Positions 17,798 to 27,913 are shown, counted from the first letter of the stretch. The stretch: DNA of 64,000 bases from Gloeocapsopsis crepidinum LEGE 06123 (GCF_015207655.1 NZ_JADEWN010000012.1:29873-93872); one strand, 5' to 3'. Notes: generated by a model not told the origin, from the sequence alone. Translations and numbers: made by a program.

Positions 17798-20104
17798 ATG
17801 AAAACGCGAGCAAGTCGTTCACTAAAAGCTACAGTAGAGGGAATCAAGCAAGCCAATAAAGCTGTACTGAAATTTGCGACAAAAACAGAGTTAGCAGTAG
17901 AACTAGAAGTTTCTCGTGCCACTGTACAAAATTTTTTTGCAGGAAAACCAGTTGCTAGAGAAAATTTCCATAAAATCTGTGAAAAGCTAGGGCTATCTTG
18001 GCAAGAAATAGCAGAACTTCCAGAACAATATCTATTGTCAGAAAGCAAAGCAAATATATCCTGTCAAAACTTTTCAAGCTCTATTTCAAGAAACATACAG
18101 CAAAACATCCAAACTGTTATTCAGCAAAAATGCGGTAGCTTTAGAGTTTTAGATATGTCACAGCCTAGAACTCTACAGGAAGTTTATACTAATCTTAATA
18201 TTTTAGAGAACATTAGCAATCGTAGTTGGCTAGAGATTGAGCAACTTCATCAAAATCTTAATTTAATAGATGATAACAAAATAGTCTCGAGCAATAGTAA
18301 ACTACAGCATTTTTCAGCATTACAAGCTGTCAAACAATATTCCAAACTAATTCTTTTAGGGAAACCAGGTTCTGGCAAAACAACACTTCTCAAACACATT
18401 GCAATAGAATCTGTTTCAGAGAACTTACCAATTCTAAAAATTCCTATCTTTATTACACTCAAAAATTTTGCAGAAAGCCGATATAAACTCAGCTTATTTA
18501 CATATATTAAACAAGAGCTAGCTAGCTATGGCATTAATAAATTATTTGCTACTCAAATATTAAATCAAGGTCAAGCACTAATTTTATTAGACGGACTAGA
18601 TGAAGTATGTCAAAAAGATATTTATTGCGTCTTGCAGCAAATTAGCGGAATTAGTACTAAATATCACACTAATCAGTTTATTTTGACCTGTCGTATAGGA
18701 TCAACAGAGTACAATTTAGAACACTTTACCGAAGTAGAACTTGCTGATTTTAATCAACACCAAATTAGTAGTTTCGTACAAAAATGGTTTGCAGGGACAG
18801 CGGCTGGTAAAGGTAAACATTTTCTTCTCAAATTACAACAAAACTCACGCTTGCAAGAACTTGCGACAAACCCCTTACTATTAATGTTACTTTGTTTGGT
18901 GTTTGCAGAAGCCGGACATTTTCCTACCAATCGAATCAAGTTGTATCAAGAAGCATTGGATATTTTACTTAAGAAATGGGACGCTAAGCGCTATGTTGAG
19001 CGTGATGAAGTTTACAAACAGCTATCAGTATCGCGAAAGCATGAATTATTAAGCTACATTGCACGAAATACATTTGAGAAAGGAGAATACTTCTTTAAAC
19101 AGCAGGATCTAGAACGGTATATTGCAGAATATATCTATAACTTCCCAGATGTATGTGCATGTGGGCAGAGTTTATCGTTCAAACCCGAAGCTATACTTAA
19201 AGCAATAGAAGCCCAGCATGGTTTACTTGTAGAACGTGCTAAAGGGATTTACTCTTTCTCCCATCTGACATTTCAGGAATATTTTACTGCAAAAAATATT
19301 GTTTGTAACGCAGAAGCCCAAGGTGATAAAGCATTAACGCAACTTGCGAATTATATTACTGATAAGCGCTGGCAGGAAATATTTATACTATGTGTAGGAA
19401 TGTTGCCACAGGCAGACTATTTATTACTGCTAGCAAAGAAATACATTGATTGCTTATTAGCCGATGACATCCAATTGCAACAATTTTTGAGGTGGCTAGG
19501 TGCTAAGTCATACGATACATCAAGTTCTTGTTCTTTTTTGAACTTGCGAGCCTTTTATTTTGACCTAGAACTTAGTCGGACTTGTGAAATTACAGAAGGC
19601 AAATTAGAGTTATCTAAAGCTTGTAATCCCGAATTTACTCGTTATATCAACTCCGAATTATCTCTCGATCTAGCTCTAGACCGTGTTCTTACAATTGACT
19701 ATATTTTGAAACAAACCACTCAACCCGCATTAGTTTATCATCGCGTTTTAGATCGAGCAATTGTGCGTGCTAGTCTTATTGCGCCTGAATTAAGACAAGT
19801 ACTACAAGCACTTAAGCAACATACAATAAATTATTGTCAGAGTAATGACAGCTTTATTAAGTGGTGGATAGCTGCTGGTCAAGATGAAATAACATTATTG
19901 AGAAACGCGGTCATTCAGCAGCGCGACTTTGCTTACGATTGGCATTTTAATCCTCATCAACAAAACTTGTTGAAGCAATATTATGATTCCACTATACTAT
20001 TGCTCAACTGCTTAAATTCTAACTGCGTTTCCATTGAAGTTCGACAGAGAATAGCAAATTCCATATTGCTACCTTCAGCAAAGCTATCTCAAGTTGCAGT
20101 ATAA
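17798..20104 (+). CDS. HTH-NACHT NTPase, NLR-like (candidate antiphage or regulatory protein)
   Basis: The 768-residue protein has an N-terminal helix-turn-helix (about residues 25-65: KTELAVELEVSRATVQNFFA) and a NACHT P-loop module. Walker A is GKPGSGKTT (188-196) and Walker B is LILLDGLDEV (261-270). A winged-helix part ends in the hallmark FSHLTFQEYF (487-496). Residues about 550-768 are helical and lack LRR, WD40 or TPR repeats, like the short C-terminal helical domains of bacterial NACHT proteins. Bacterial NACHT proteins include proven antiphage systems. The gene is monocistronic, AT-rich and in an AT-rich gap, hinting at transfer. Immune function is inference; a STAND regulator is the alternative. 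Confidence 0.85.
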   Translation: MKTRASRSLKATVEGIKQANKAVLKFATKTELAVELEVSRATVQNFFAGKPVARENFHKICEKLGLSWQEIAELPEQYLLSESKANISCQNFSSSISRNIQQNIQTVIQQKCGSFRVLDMSQPRTLQEVYTNLNILENISNRSWLEIEQLHQNLNLIDDNKIVSSNSKLQHFSALQAVKQYSKLILLGKPGSGKTTLLKHIAIESVSENLPILKIPIFITLKNFAESRYKLSLFTYIKQELASYGINKLFATQILNQGQALILLDGLDEVCQKDIYCVLQQISGISTKYHTNQFILTCRIGSTEYNLEHFTEVELADFNQHQISSFVQKWFAGTAAGKGKHFLLKLQQNSRLQELATNPLLLMLLCLVFAEAGHFPTNRIKLYQEALDILLKKWDAKRYVERDEVYKQLSVSRKHELLSYIARNTFEKGEYFFKQQDLERYIAEYIYNFPDVCACGQSLSFKPEAILKAIEAQHGLLVERAKGIYSFSHLTFQEYFTAKNIVCNAEAQGDKALTQLANYITDKRWQEIFILCVGMLPQADYLLLLAKKYIDCLLADDIQLQQFLRWLGAKSYDTSSSCSFLNLRAFYFDLELSRTCEITEGKLELSKACNPEFTRYINSELSLDLALDRVLTIDYILKQTTQPALVYHRVLDRAIVRASLIAPELRQVLQALKQHTINYCQSNDSFIKWWIAAGQDEITLLRNAVIQQRDFAYDWHFNPHQQNLLKQYYDSTILLLNCLNSNCVSIEVRQRIANSILLPSAKLSQVAV

Positions 20105-20168
20105 AGTTAAGAGAAGAATCCCCTTACTTTATACTTAAGAATTGCGATCGCACTCTACGTCCAGCAGG

Positions 20169-20657
20169 CTATGCACTTTGATAGCTACTTGGTAGTGTAT
20201 CTTTTAGTGGTGTCCATCGAAAATAGCGATCGCCACCTCTTTCTAGCACAACTTTTACTCGTGGTTCTAAGCTTGCTAAATTTGCTAAGTATTCAATCTC
20301 TTGACTAGCAAGCAAATGTCCTTCAATCATCCACAGAACTAATCCTTTTGATTTCGGTGGTAGTTGTTCTAGATGATACGTAACTATCGGTGGTGCGTAG
20401 TAAACGTTTCCTACTGCGGCGCCTTTGCCAACACTTTTTTTGCCTAAGTGTGGGGGACGTATTCCGTGAACTCTAGTCAAATATGCTGCTACATCACCCA
20501 AAGAGCGAGCTGTAATGTGTAAGGTAGTATATCCTGCTGCTCGCAGTCGGCGTTGATAGCGACCTTCAAAACCTCCCTCCAGTGGTACATAAACTCCAAG
20601 TGCACCAGACTTTTCTAAGTCTTTGATAAATTTATTGCCAGTAATAATTAGTGCCAT
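20169..20657 (-). CDS. ndhN: NAD(P)H-quinone oxidoreductase subunit N
   Basis: NdhN is a cyanobacterial and plastid-specific subunit of the hydrophilic arm of the NDH-1 complex, used in respiration and cyclic electron flow. The 162-residue protein begins MALIITGNKFIKDLEKSGAL and contains GGFEGRYQRRLRAAGY, IRPPHLGKKSVGKGAAVG and the C-terminal RYFRWTPLKD. Motifs and length match the family. It stands alone, converging with the NACHT gene. An 18-base palindrome lies 50 bases upstream of its start. Confidence 0.95.
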   Translation of the reverse strand: MALIITGNKFIKDLEKSGALGVYVPLEGGFEGRYQRRLRAAGYTTLHITARSLGDVAAYLTRVHGIRPPHLGKKSVGKGAAVGNVYYAPPIVTYHLEQLPPKSKGLVLWMIEGHLLASQEIEYLANLASLEPRVKVVLERGGDRYFRWTPLKDTLPSSYQSA

Positions 20658-20706
20658 AAGTTTTTTGTTCTCATTGAAACGTCAACGCCTGCTATTGTGA
20701 TATGTC

Positions 20707-20724
20707 AACCATCAGTTGATGGTT
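20707..20724. promoter_or_regulatory. Perfect palindrome upstream of ndhN
   Basis: AACCATCAGTTGATGGTT is an exact inverted repeat with a two-base centre, 50 bases before the ndhN start on the minus strand. It may be an operator or a leader stem. No regulator can be named. Confidence 0.4.
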
Positions 20725-21047
20725 ACTGCTATGACTTGCCAGCTTGTCTAGCAAGACTGTTCCTTGCTCGTGTATTATCTCTAATTTTAAGTATCTATGC
20801 TTATCTATAAGAATTCTCATTATTTTTTGGATTAATAAAAACAAATCATATTTTTGACTCTCAGTTTTATCGCACAAATCTAGGAGAACTCTATAGCACT
20901 TCAATTCTCAGCAAGATTCAAAGTAGACAAAAAAATCATATTGGTTTATGATATTAGATTGTGACCAAAATGCCTCAGTCGTGAGCTAACAACTTTATTG
21001 CTAGGGTTGTCGGCAGCGTAAACTATTTGGCAGCACGGACGTGTTGA
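20725..21047. other. Gap between the ndhN palindrome and the rplC leader promoter
   Basis: No convincing gene is visible here. A 70-codon minus-strand ORF at 20692-20904 has no recognisable sequence and is treated as chance. Confidence 0.4.
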
Positions 21048-21076
21048 TTGCTAGGTTTAAAGGGTAGCGTTATAAT
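21048..21076 (+). promoter_or_regulatory. Candidate promoter of the ribosomal-protein leader
   Basis: TTGCTA and TATAAT are separated by exactly 17 bases. The -10 is a consensus match. A start near 21083 would give a leader of about 440 bases before rplC. Confidence 0.65.
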
Positions 21077-21082
21077 TTTTTA

Positions 21083-21522
21083 TGGCGTTATGCTATTAAA
21101 CTTTGCTCTCCAAATAGAGCAGACGGCAAAGCTAATTGTATTGGCTAGCGCCCAAAGTTGCATGAGGCACATACGCTGGAAGCTTGGGTATTTCCAAGCA
21201 GCTATTTAATTGAACCAAGGTTCAATAGGCGAGTAGTAAAGCAGAAGTAGACAGCAATGTGTTAACACCTGCGGTACGGTCTAAAGCTCATCAGCATAGA
21301 TACTAAACGGCTTGCCGTTTAAGTCTAGGTGAGGTCATTAACTGCAAGAGCGATCGCTCTAAATCTGAAGTGTATATCCATGCGTAGGCATTAAACCAAA
21401 AGTGACTTCTTTTTTGCTCCTAGTTTGAGTAGTAAGGAAGGAACCTTCTAGTGAAACCGGTTGCAGCGAATCAGCGTTATCCGGTGCTAATTCAACCTTG
21501 AAAAAAGGAGAAACCAGTTACT
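21083..21522 (+). ncRNA. Hairpin-rich leader or small RNA upstream of rplC
   Basis: After the promoter, successive perfect stems occur: TGCTCT/AGAGCA (21104-21121), GCTTGG/CCAAGC (21182-21199), TTGAACC/GGTTCAA (21210-21225) and TAAACGGC/GCCGTTTA (21304-21321), plus the HIP1 palindrome AGAGCGATCGCTCT (21347-21360). There is no ORF. Ribosomal operons often carry autoregulatory leaders; an independent small RNA is also possible. The class matches no leader that I know. Confidence 0.5.
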
Positions 21523-22161
21523 GTGGCTGTAGGTATCCTCGGCACAAAGCTGGGCATGACCCAAGTGTTTGACGAGGCAGGAAAAGCAATTCCTGTAACT
21601 GTAGTTCAAGCCGGTCCATGCACAGTTACGCAAATCAAAACGAAAGAAACAGATGGCTATACTGCCATCCAAGTTGGTTACAAAGAAGTGAAGCCCAAAG
21701 CATTAAACAAACCGCTTCTGGGTCATCTTGCTAAATCATCTGCTCCATCTTTGCGTCACTTACGTGAGTATCACTTAGATAATCCAAGTGAATACGATCT
21801 AGGTCAAGAAATCAAAGCAGATATCTTCGCTTCTGGGCAGATGGTCAATGTCATTGGGACTAGCATTGGTCGTGGTTTTGCCGGTTATCAAAGACGGCAT
21901 AACTTTGGTCGCGGACCAATGTCTCATGGTTCTAAAAACCATCGATTACCTGGTTCAATTGGTGCAGGGACAACTCCAGGGCGTGTTTATCCTGGTAAAA
22001 AGATGGCAGGTCGTTTGGGCGGAAAGCGCGTGACAATTCCTCAATTGACAGTAGTACAGGTAGATTCAGAGCGTAACCTACTCCTGATCAAAGGCGCAGT
22101 TCCAGGCAAGCCTGGTGCTTTATTAAACATTGTGCCAGCACGACGAGGTAGTCAAACGTAG
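21523..22161 (+). CDS. rplC: 50S ribosomal protein L3
   Basis: The 212-residue L3 begins at GTG with [20 protein letters not shown] and has the [27 protein letters not shown] loop (split here as [20 protein letters not shown]) that reaches towards the peptidyl-transferase centre. It is the first gene of the ribosomal super-cluster; rpsJ (S10) is not upstream, as usual in cyanobacteria, where it lies in the str cluster. A long structured leader precedes it. Confidence 0.97.
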   Translation: MAVGILGTKLGMTQVFDEAGKAIPVTVVQAGPCTVTQIKTKETDGYTAIQVGYKEVKPKALNKPLLGHLAKSSAPSLRHLREYHLDNPSEYDLGQEIKADIFASGQMVNVIGTSIGRGFAGYQRRHNFGRGPMSHGSKNHRLPGSIGAGTTPGRVYPGKKMAGRLGGKRVTIPQLTVVQVDSERNLLLIKGAVPGKPGALLNIVPARRGSQT

Positions 22162-22244
22162 GGCGAAGCTATATAAATTGCCACTACAGGTGATTGGGGT
22201 AAATCTTTATACCCAACACCGAGCTACAAAGAAAGGATAAACAA

Positions 22245-22877
22245 ATGGTAGATTGTGTAGTAAAAAACTGGCAAGGAGAAGAGGTAGGACAAGCAACACT
22301 CGATTTGCGCGTTGCTAAAGAAGATAGTGCTGCTCATATTGTCCACCGAGCCTTGGTACGGCAGATAACCAACGCCAGACAAGGGACAGCAAGTACTAAA
22401 ACTCGTGCAGAGGTTCGGGGCGGTGGTCGCAAACCTTGGCGGCAAAAAGGAACGGGTCGCGCGCGTGCTGGCTCAATCCGTTCTCCACTGTGGCGGGGTG
22501 GTGGTGTCATCTTTGGACCAAAGCCGAGAGATTATGAAATTAAGATGAATCGCAAAGAGCGGCGGTTAGCTTTGCGTACAGCTTTGACAAGTCGGGCTGC
22601 GGATATGGTAGTGGTAGAAGATTTTGCGAGTGAGCTACCAAGACCAAAAACGAAAGACCTCTTAGCAGCGATCGCACGTTGGGGAATTGACCCAGAAACA
22701 AAGGTTCTGTTAATTTTGCCTGAGCTTGTAGAAACTGTTTATCTCTCAGCACGAAACGTTGCTCAAGTCAAGTTAATTGCTGCCGATCGGTTGAATGTTT
22801 ACGATCTATTAAATGCTGACCGGATCGTGACTACAGTAGCTGCCATTGAAAAGATTCAGGAGGTCTACGGTGCCTAA
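22245..22877 (+). CDS. rplD: 50S ribosomal protein L4
   Basis: The 210-residue L4 has the conserved exit-tunnel extension [20 protein letters not shown] followed by [20 protein letters not shown]. In some bacteria L4 represses its own operon through the leader RNA, which is relevant to the structured leader before rplC; this is not established in cyanobacteria. Its last eight bases overlap the rplW start. Confidence 0.97.
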   Translation: MVDCVVKNWQGEEVGQATLDLRVAKEDSAAHIVHRALVRQITNARQGTASTKTRAEVRGGGRKPWRQKGTGRARAGSIRSPLWRGGGVIFGPKPRDYEIKMNRKERRLALRTALTSRAADMVVVEDFASELPRPKTKDLLAAIARWGIDPETKVLLILPELVETVYLSARNVAQVKLIAADRLNVYDLLNADRIVTTVAAIEKIQEVYGA

Positions 22878-23184
22878 GATAGATCGGCGATCGCTACCTG
22901 ATTTAGTACGTCGTCCCATACTAACTGAAAAAGCCACTCGGCTAATGGAGGAAAACAAATTCACATTTGAAGTGATTCCCCAAGCCACCAAGCCAGACAT
23001 CAAAGCAGCGATCGAAGACTTGTTTCAAGTCAAAGTTATTCAAGTAAACACTCAGCAACAACCACGCAAGCAACGTCGAGTAGGGAGATTTATTGGCTTT
23101 AAATCTCAATACAAAAAAGCGATTGTCACGGTAGCGACTGGGGAAGAAGACAAAATTAGAAAAGTCCTGTTCCCAGATGTTTAG
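22870..23184 (+). CDS. rplW: 50S ribosomal protein L23
   Basis: From GTG at 22870 the 104-residue protein reads [20 protein letters not shown]. This start has AGGAGG six bases upstream and overlaps the rplD stop by eight bases, so translation is probably coupled. A longer in-frame start at 22846 would lie inside rplD and upstream of this ribosome-binding site, and is rejected. L23 sits at the tunnel exit and binds trigger factor and SRP. Confidence 0.95.
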   Translation: MPKIDRRSLPDLVRRPILTEKATRLMEENKFTFEVIPQATKPDIKAAIEDLFQVKVIQVNTQQQPRKQRRVGRFIGFKSQYKKAIVTVATGEEDKIRKVLFPDV

Positions 23185-23253
23185 TGCGTTGTCAGTTGTT
23201 ATATAAACACTTCAATCAACAACTCGAACTTTTAAACACAACAAACGAAACTT

Positions 23254-24117
23254 ATGGGTACACGTTCTTATCGTCCATATACACCCAGTACGCGCCAGCG
23301 TATTGTCTCTGACTTTAATGAAATTACTAAAACTGAACCAGAGCGATCGCTAACAACCTCAGTTCACCGTCCTAAAGGTCGGAACAATCGTGGTGTCATT
23401 ACCAGTCGTCGCCGAGGTGGCGGACACAAGCGTTTATATCGGACGATCGACTTTAAACGCAATAAACATAATATTCCTGCCAAAGTAGCCGCGATCGAAT
23501 ACGATCCCAACCGCAATGCTCGCATCGCTCTGCTGTATTACCAAGATGGAGAAAAACGGTACATTATTCAACCTAATGGCTTGAAAGTGGGACAAACCGT
23601 AATTTCCGGTCCAGATGCACCTTTTGAAGATGGTAATGCTCTCCCACTCAGCAGAATTCCTCTAGGAACAACAGTTCACAATGTTGAACTCTATCCTGGT
23701 CGTGGTGCTCAAATTGTTCGTGCTGCCGGTGCTAGTGCGCAAGTAGTTGCGAAAGAGGGTAACTACGTTACACTCAAGCTTCCTTCGGGCGAAGTCCGGC
23801 TTGTGCGCCGCGAATGCTACGCCACAATTGGGCAAGTTGGCAACATTGATGTACGCAACCTTAGCTCAGGAAAAGCAGGACGAAATCGTTGGAAAGGACG
23901 CCGACCTAAGGTCAGAGGTAGTGTAATGAACCCAGTCGATCACCCACATGGTGGTGGTGAGGGTAGAGCACCAATTGGTAGATCAGGACCTGTGACGCCT
24001 TGGGGTAAGCCAACTCTAGGAGCTAAAACACGTAAGCCAAAGAAAGCGAGCAATGCTCTCATCATTCGTCGTCGTCGCAAGTCTTCCAAACGCGGTCGCG
24101 GTGGCAGAGAATCATAA
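23254..24117 (+). CDS. rplB: 50S ribosomal protein L2
   Basis: The 287-residue L2 has [20 protein letters not shown] and the C-terminal [20 protein letters not shown], whose histidine lies close to the peptidyl-transferase centre. The length is normal for a bacterial L2. It follows rplW by 69 bases, the largest gap in this part of the operon. Confidence 0.98.
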   Translation: MGTRSYRPYTPSTRQRIVSDFNEITKTEPERSLTTSVHRPKGRNNRGVITSRRRGGGHKRLYRTIDFKRNKHNIPAKVAAIEYDPNRNARIALLYYQDGEKRYIIQPNGLKVGQTVISGPDAPFEDGNALPLSRIPLGTTVHNVELYPGRGAQIVRAAGASAQVVAKEGNYVTLKLPSGEVRLVRRECYATIGQVGNIDVRNLSSGKAGRNRWKGRRPKVRGSVMNPVDHPHGGGEGRAPIGRSGPVTPWGKPTLGAKTRKPKKASNALIIRRRRKSSKRGRGGRES

Positions 24118-24146
24118 ATCTAAAATCCAACATCCAACATTGAGCT

Positions 24147-24425
24147 ATGGGTCGTTCTTTAAAAAAAGGTCCTTTTGTTGCTGATAGTTTGCTCAGCAAA
24201 ATCGAAAAGCTAAATACAAAAGGCGAAAAACAAGTCATCAAAACCTGGTCGCGAGCATCTACTATCTTGCCCCAGATGGTTGGTCACACAATCGCTGTCC
24301 ACAATGGACGGCAACACGTGCCGGTCTTCATCAACGAGCAAATGGTAGGGCACAAACTAGGTGAATTCGCTCCGACACGTACCTTTCGCGGTCATGCCAA
24401 AAGCGATAAAAAAGCAGGGAGATAA
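24147..24425 (+). CDS. rpsS: 30S ribosomal protein S19
   Basis: The 92-residue S19 starts [20 protein letters not shown] and ends with [20 protein letters not shown]. It forms part of the 30S head with S13. A TAGCTGATAGCT-type short repeat lies in the 43-base gap to rplV. Confidence 0.98.
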   Translation: MGRSLKKGPFVADSLLSKIEKLNTKGEKQVIKTWSRASTILPQMVGHTIAVHNGRQHVPVFINEQMVGHKLGEFAPTRTFRGHAKSDKKAGR

Positions 24426-24426
24426 A

Positions 24427-24455
24427 TAGCTGATAGCTGTGAGCTAACAGCTAAA
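24427..24455. repeat. TAGCTGATAGCT/GCTAACAGCTA short repeat inside the operon
   Basis: TAGCTGATAGCTGTGAGCTA followed by ACAGCTAAAG lies between rpsS and rplV. A relative (CAGCTAGCTATTAGCTG) lies between rpsH and rplF near 28319-28336, and others occur near 4943-4960 and 14219-14235. It can form a small stem. This appears to be a dispersed cyanobacterial repeat that has entered ribosomal spacers. Confidence 0.45.
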
Positions 24456-24468
24456 GGAGAAATGTGTT

Positions 24469-24837
24469 ATGGCTAGTGATACTACAGAAGTAAAAGCAAG
24501 CGCCCGTTACATCCGGATGTCTCCCTACAAAGTACGTCGCGTTCTCGATCAAATTCGCGGGCGATCGTACCGAGAAGCGTTGATTATTCTGGAATTTATG
24601 CCCTACAGAGCCTGCGATCCAATCCTCAAAGTGCTCAGAAGTGCAGTTGCTAATGCTGAACATAATGCTGGCTTAGACCCAGCAGAGCTAAAAATTACTC
24701 AAGCGTATGCAGATCAAGGACCAGTGCTTAAGCGTTTTCAACCAAGAGCACAAGGTCGAGCTTACCAAATTCGCAAGCCTACGTGTCACATTACAGTGGC
24801 AGTTGCGACAGACACAGCGTTAGCAGCAGAAAGTTAG
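24469..24837 (+). CDS. rplV: 50S ribosomal protein L22
   Basis: The 122-residue L22 has [20 protein letters not shown] at the start and the tunnel-lining beta-hairpin [20 protein letters not shown]. The hairpin borders the macrolide site of the exit tunnel. Length and motifs are standard. Confidence 0.97.
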   Translation: MASDTTEVKASARYIRMSPYKVRRVLDQIRGRSYREALIILEFMPYRACDPILKVLRSAVANAEHNAGLDPAELKITQAYADQGPVLKRFQPRAQGRAYQIRKPTCHITVAVATDTALAAES

Positions 24838-24855
24838 TCACAAGAGGAAGTATTT

Positions 24856-25608
24856 GTGGGACAAAAAATTCATCCAATCGGGTTTCGCCTAGGAGTTACC
24901 CAAGAACATCAATCGCAGTGGTTTGCTGAACCAGGGCGTTATCCTGAAATTCTTAAAGAAGATCATAAACTACGCAATTACGTCGAGCAAAAGCTGGGCA
25001 GATTAGCGCAAAATAATAACGCAGGAATTTCTGAAGTACGGATTGAGCGTAAGGCAGATCAAATCGACCTTGAAGTCCGCACAGCTCGTCCTGGAGTCGT
25101 CGTCGGTCGTGGTGGTACTGGAATTGAATCACTGCGCACAGGATTACAAGAATTACTCGGTGGAAACCGTCAAATTCGGATCAATGTTGTTGAAGTACAG
25201 CAAGTTGATGCTGACGCTTATCTCATTGCTGAGTATATTGCACAGCAGCTAGAACGCCGCGTTTCCTTCCGTCGCGTTGTTCGGCAAACGATTCAACGCG
25301 CTCAAAAAGCTGGTATTCAAGGTATCCGGATTCAAGTCAGCGGTCGGCTCAATGGTGCAGAAATTGCTCGTACTGAGTGGACTCGTGAAGGCAGAGTACC
25401 GCTACATACATTAAGAGCGGACATTGACTATGCCTATACGACGGCACGAACCATCTATGGAATTTTGGGAATTAAAGTGTGGATCTTTAAGGGAGAGATT
25501 ATTCCTGGACAAGAGCAAACACCAACACCGACAACAACTCAACCGCGCCGTCGCCAACCACAACAGCGCCGTCGTCAGCAGTTTGAAGACCGTTCCAACG
25601 AAGAATAA
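24856..25608 (+). CDS. rpsC: 30S ribosomal protein S3
   Basis: The 250-residue S3 starts at GTG with [20 protein letters not shown] and has the KH-domain loop [13 protein letters not shown]. The C-terminus (about residues 222-250) is rich in P, T, Q and R and longer than in many bacteria. S3 forms the mRNA entry with S4 and S5. Confidence 0.97.
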   Translation: MGQKIHPIGFRLGVTQEHQSQWFAEPGRYPEILKEDHKLRNYVEQKLGRLAQNNNAGISEVRIERKADQIDLEVRTARPGVVVGRGGTGIESLRTGLQELLGGNRQIRINVVEVQQVDADAYLIAEYIAQQLERRVSFRRVVRQTIQRAQKAGIQGIRIQVSGRLNGAEIARTEWTREGRVPLHTLRADIDYAYTTARTIYGILGIKVWIFKGEIIPGQEQTPTPTTTQPRRRQPQQRRRQQFEDRSNEE

Positions 25609-25651
25609 CAGCCGTTAGCAAGAATGCTAATTGCTTTAAAGGTACCCAATC

Positions 25652-26071
25652 ATGCTAAGTCCTAGAAGAACAAAATTCCGCAAACAACAGCGCGGACGAA
25701 TGGAAGGAATCGCCACCAGAGGTAATAATCTCAATTTTGGTGATTTTGGTCTCCAAGCTTTAGAACCCGCTTGGATCACTTCGCGTCAAATCGAAGCTTC
25801 ACGTCGGGCAATGACTCGCTATATTCGTCGTGGTGGCAAAATTTGGATTCGCATATTTCCTGATAAACCTGTAACGATGCGCCCAGCAGAAACGCGGATG
25901 GGTTCAGGTAAAGGTTCTCCTGAATATTGGGTGGCAGTTGTCAAGCCAGGACGAATTTTGTTTGAAATTGCCGGCGTACCCGAAGCAACAGCACGGGAAG
26001 CAATGCGTTTAGCAATGTATAAGCTACCAATTAAAACCAAGTTTGTTGTGCGTTCAGAGGAGGAGGTTTAG
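25652..26071 (+). CDS. rplP: 50S ribosomal protein L16
   Basis: The 139-residue L16 starts [20 protein letters not shown] and contains [20 protein letters not shown] and [20 protein letters not shown]. It positions the A-site tRNA on the 50S subunit. Its stop is four bases before the rpmC ATG. Confidence 0.98.
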   Translation: MLSPRRTKFRKQQRGRMEGIATRGNNLNFGDFGLQALEPAWITSRQIEASRRAMTRYIRRGGKIWIRIFPDKPVTMRPAETRMGSGKGSPEYWVAVVKPGRILFEIAGVPEATAREAMRLAMYKLPIKTKFVVRSEEEV

Positions 26072-26074
26072 AGT

Positions 26075-26302
26075 ATGCCACTTCCTAAAATTTCCGAAGC
26101 AAGAAATTTAAGTGATGAAGAAATAGTTGCCCAGATTGTGGCGCTAAAGAAGCAATTATTTCAACTACGCCTTCAGAAAGCCACGCGACAGTTGGAAAAA
26201 CCACATCAGTTTAAGCACGCTAGACACCAACTAGCACAATTACTCACTGTGGAACACGAAAGAAAAGCAGCAGCACAATCTCAGTCTGGTGCAGAAGAAT
26301 AG
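26075..26302 (+). CDS. rpmC: 50S ribosomal protein L29
   Basis: The 75-residue helical-hairpin protein reads PLPKISEARNLSDEEIVAQI and KKQLFQLRLQKATRQLEKPH. L29 sits near the tunnel exit beside L23. It is packed four bases after rplP and seven bases before rpsQ, consistent with the L16-L29-S17 order. Confidence 0.96.
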   Translation: MPLPKISEARNLSDEEIVAQIVALKKQLFQLRLQKATRQLEKPHQFKHARHQLAQLLTVEHERKAAAQSQSGAEE

Positions 26303-26308
26303 GTAACT

Positions 26309-26560
26309 ATGGCAATTAAAGAACGAGTTGGAGTTGTAGTAAGCGACAAAATGGCAAAAACCGTGGTGGTTGCCGTTGAAAACCGCGCTTCTCATCCCAA
26401 ATATGGAAAAATCGTCGTCCAAACGCGACGCTATAAAGCTCACGACGAAGCAAATGAATGTAAAGAAGGCGATCGCGTCCGCATTCAAGAAAGTAGACCT
26501 CTCAGCCGCACGAAACGCTGGGTGGTTAAAGAAATCCTTAGTAGTGCCACTACTAGCTAG
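26309..26560 (+). CDS. rpsQ: 30S ribosomal protein S17
   Basis: The 83-residue OB-fold protein starts [20 protein letters not shown] and has [20 protein letters not shown] and [16 protein letters not shown]17 is a primary 16S rRNA binder. Motifs and length are standard. Confidence 0.97.
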   Translation: MAIKERVGVVVSDKMAKTVVVAVENRASHPKYGKIVVQTRRYKAHDEANECKEGDRVRIQESRPLSRTKRWVVKEILSSATTS

Positions 26561-26578
26561 ACAATCGGGAGATTAGCT

Positions 26579-26947
26579 GTGATTCAACCCCAGTCTTACC
26601 TTAATGTTGCTGATAACAGCGGTGCGCGAAAATTGATGTGCATTCGCGTTATGGGTGCAGGTAATCGCCGTTATGGCGGTGTAGGCGATGTAATTATCGC
26701 TGTAGTCAAAGATGCCATTCCCAATATGGCAGTTAAAAAATCAGATGTTGTGCGTGCAGTGATTGTCCGGACACGCAAAGGATTGCGTCGCGATAGTGGC
26801 ATGAGTATTCGTTTTGATGACAATGCAGCAGTCATTATTAATGCCGATGGTAATCCTCGCGGTACTCGTGTTTTTGGACCAGTTGCCCGCGAACTGCGCG
26901 ACAAAAACTATACGAAAATTGTTTCCCTGGCTCCGGAGGTGCTGTAA
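26579..26947 (+). CDS. rplN: 50S ribosomal protein L14
   Basis: The 122-residue L14 starts at GTG ([20 protein letters not shown]) and contains [20 protein letters not shown] and the C-terminal [20 protein letters not shown]. It forms bridge B8 with 16S rRNA and is the target of the RsfS silencing factor. Its TAA overlaps the rplX ATG by one base. Confidence 0.98.
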   Translation: MIQPQSYLNVADNSGARKLMCIRVMGAGNRRYGGVGDVIIAVVKDAIPNMAVKKSDVVRAVIVRTRKGLRRDSGMSIRFDDNAAVIINADGNPRGTRVFGPVARELRDKNYTKIVSLAPEVL

Positions 26948-27303
26948 TGGCTGCACAGAAGAATGGATCTGCACCGATTCGCTACAAAATGCACGTCAAA
27001 ACCGGAGATACCGTACAAGTGATCTCAGGTAGCGACAAGGGCAAAGTCGGTGAAGTCCTCAAGACGTTTCCTAAATTAAGCAAAGTGATCGTTCAAGGCG
27101 TGAATGTCAAAACCAAGCACGTCAAACCCACACAAGAGGGCGAATCCGGTCGCATTGTAACTTCAGAAGCACCGATTCATAGCTCTAATGTCATGCTCTA
27201 CTCGACAAAGCAAAACGTTGCTAGTCGCGTTTGCTACACCTTTAACGAGCAAGGTCGGAAAGTCCGAATGCTCAAAAAAACTGGTGAAATCCTTGATAAA
27301 TAG
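26947..27303 (+). CDS. rplX: 50S ribosomal protein L24
   Basis: The 118-residue L24 contains the KOW motif ([20 protein letters not shown]) and [20 protein letters not shown]. It begins on the last base of the rplN stop (TAATG), implying coupled translation. L24 starts 50S assembly. Confidence 0.97.
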   Translation: MAAQKNGSAPIRYKMHVKTGDTVQVISGSDKGKVGEVLKTFPKLSKVIVQGVNVKTKHVKPTQEGESGRIVTSEAPIHSSNVMLYSTKQNVASRVCYTFNEQGRKVRMLKKTGEILDK

Positions 27304-27348
27304 CTTAATTTTCCTGACCAAGACCAGGAAGTAGTAGAAGTAAAAACT

Positions 27349-27894
27349 ATGACAGCACGACTCAAAAGCTTATACCAAGAACAGATAGTCCCGCAGTTGA
27401 TGGAGCAGTTTCAGTATACAAATATCCATCAAGTGCCAAAGTTGACAAAAGTAACAGTAAATCGAGGTTTGGGCGAAGCCGCACAAAACGCGAAAGCGCT
27501 TGAATCGTCTATTAACGAGATTGCCACAATTACAGGTCAAAAACCCGTTGTTACGCGTGCCAAAAAAGCGATCGCTGGCTTTAAAATTCGCCAAGGTATG
27601 CCAGTTGGCTTGATGGTGACATTGCGTGGCGAACGGATGTATGCCTTTGTAGACAGACTTGTTAACTTGGCATTACCTCGTATTCGTGACTTTCGTGGTA
27701 TCAGCCCTAAAAGCTTTGACGGACGCGGTAACTATACCCTTGGTGTTCGCGAACAACTGATTTTCCCAGAAGTTGATTACGACAGCATCGATCAAATTCG
27801 GGGTATGGATATTTCCATTATCACTACAGCAAAAAACGATGAAGAAGGTCGCGCATTGCTCAAAGCAATGGGAATGCCTTTTCGGGATCAATAA
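27349..27894 (+). CDS. rplE: 50S ribosomal protein L5
   Basis: The 181-residue L5 has [40 protein letters not shown] and [20 protein letters not shown]. It binds 5S rRNA. rpsN (S14), which often follows rplE in other bacteria, is absent, and rpsH follows directly, as is usual in cyanobacteria. Confidence 0.98.
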   Translation: MTARLKSLYQEQIVPQLMEQFQYTNIHQVPKLTKVTVNRGLGEAAQNAKALESSINEIATITGQKPVVTRAKKAIAGFKIRQGMPVGLMVTLRGERMYAFVDRLVNLALPRIRDFRGISPKSFDGRGNYTLGVREQLIFPEVDYDSIDQIRGMDISIITTAKNDEEGRALLKAMGMPFRDQ

Positions 27895-27913
27895 CGTTTA
27901 TTAAGAGGAAACG

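Noticed and set aside
20692..20904. 70-codon minus-strand ORF upstream of ndhN
   Set aside because: It covers the ndhN palindrome and upstream region, lacks a ribosome-binding site and matches nothing I recognise.
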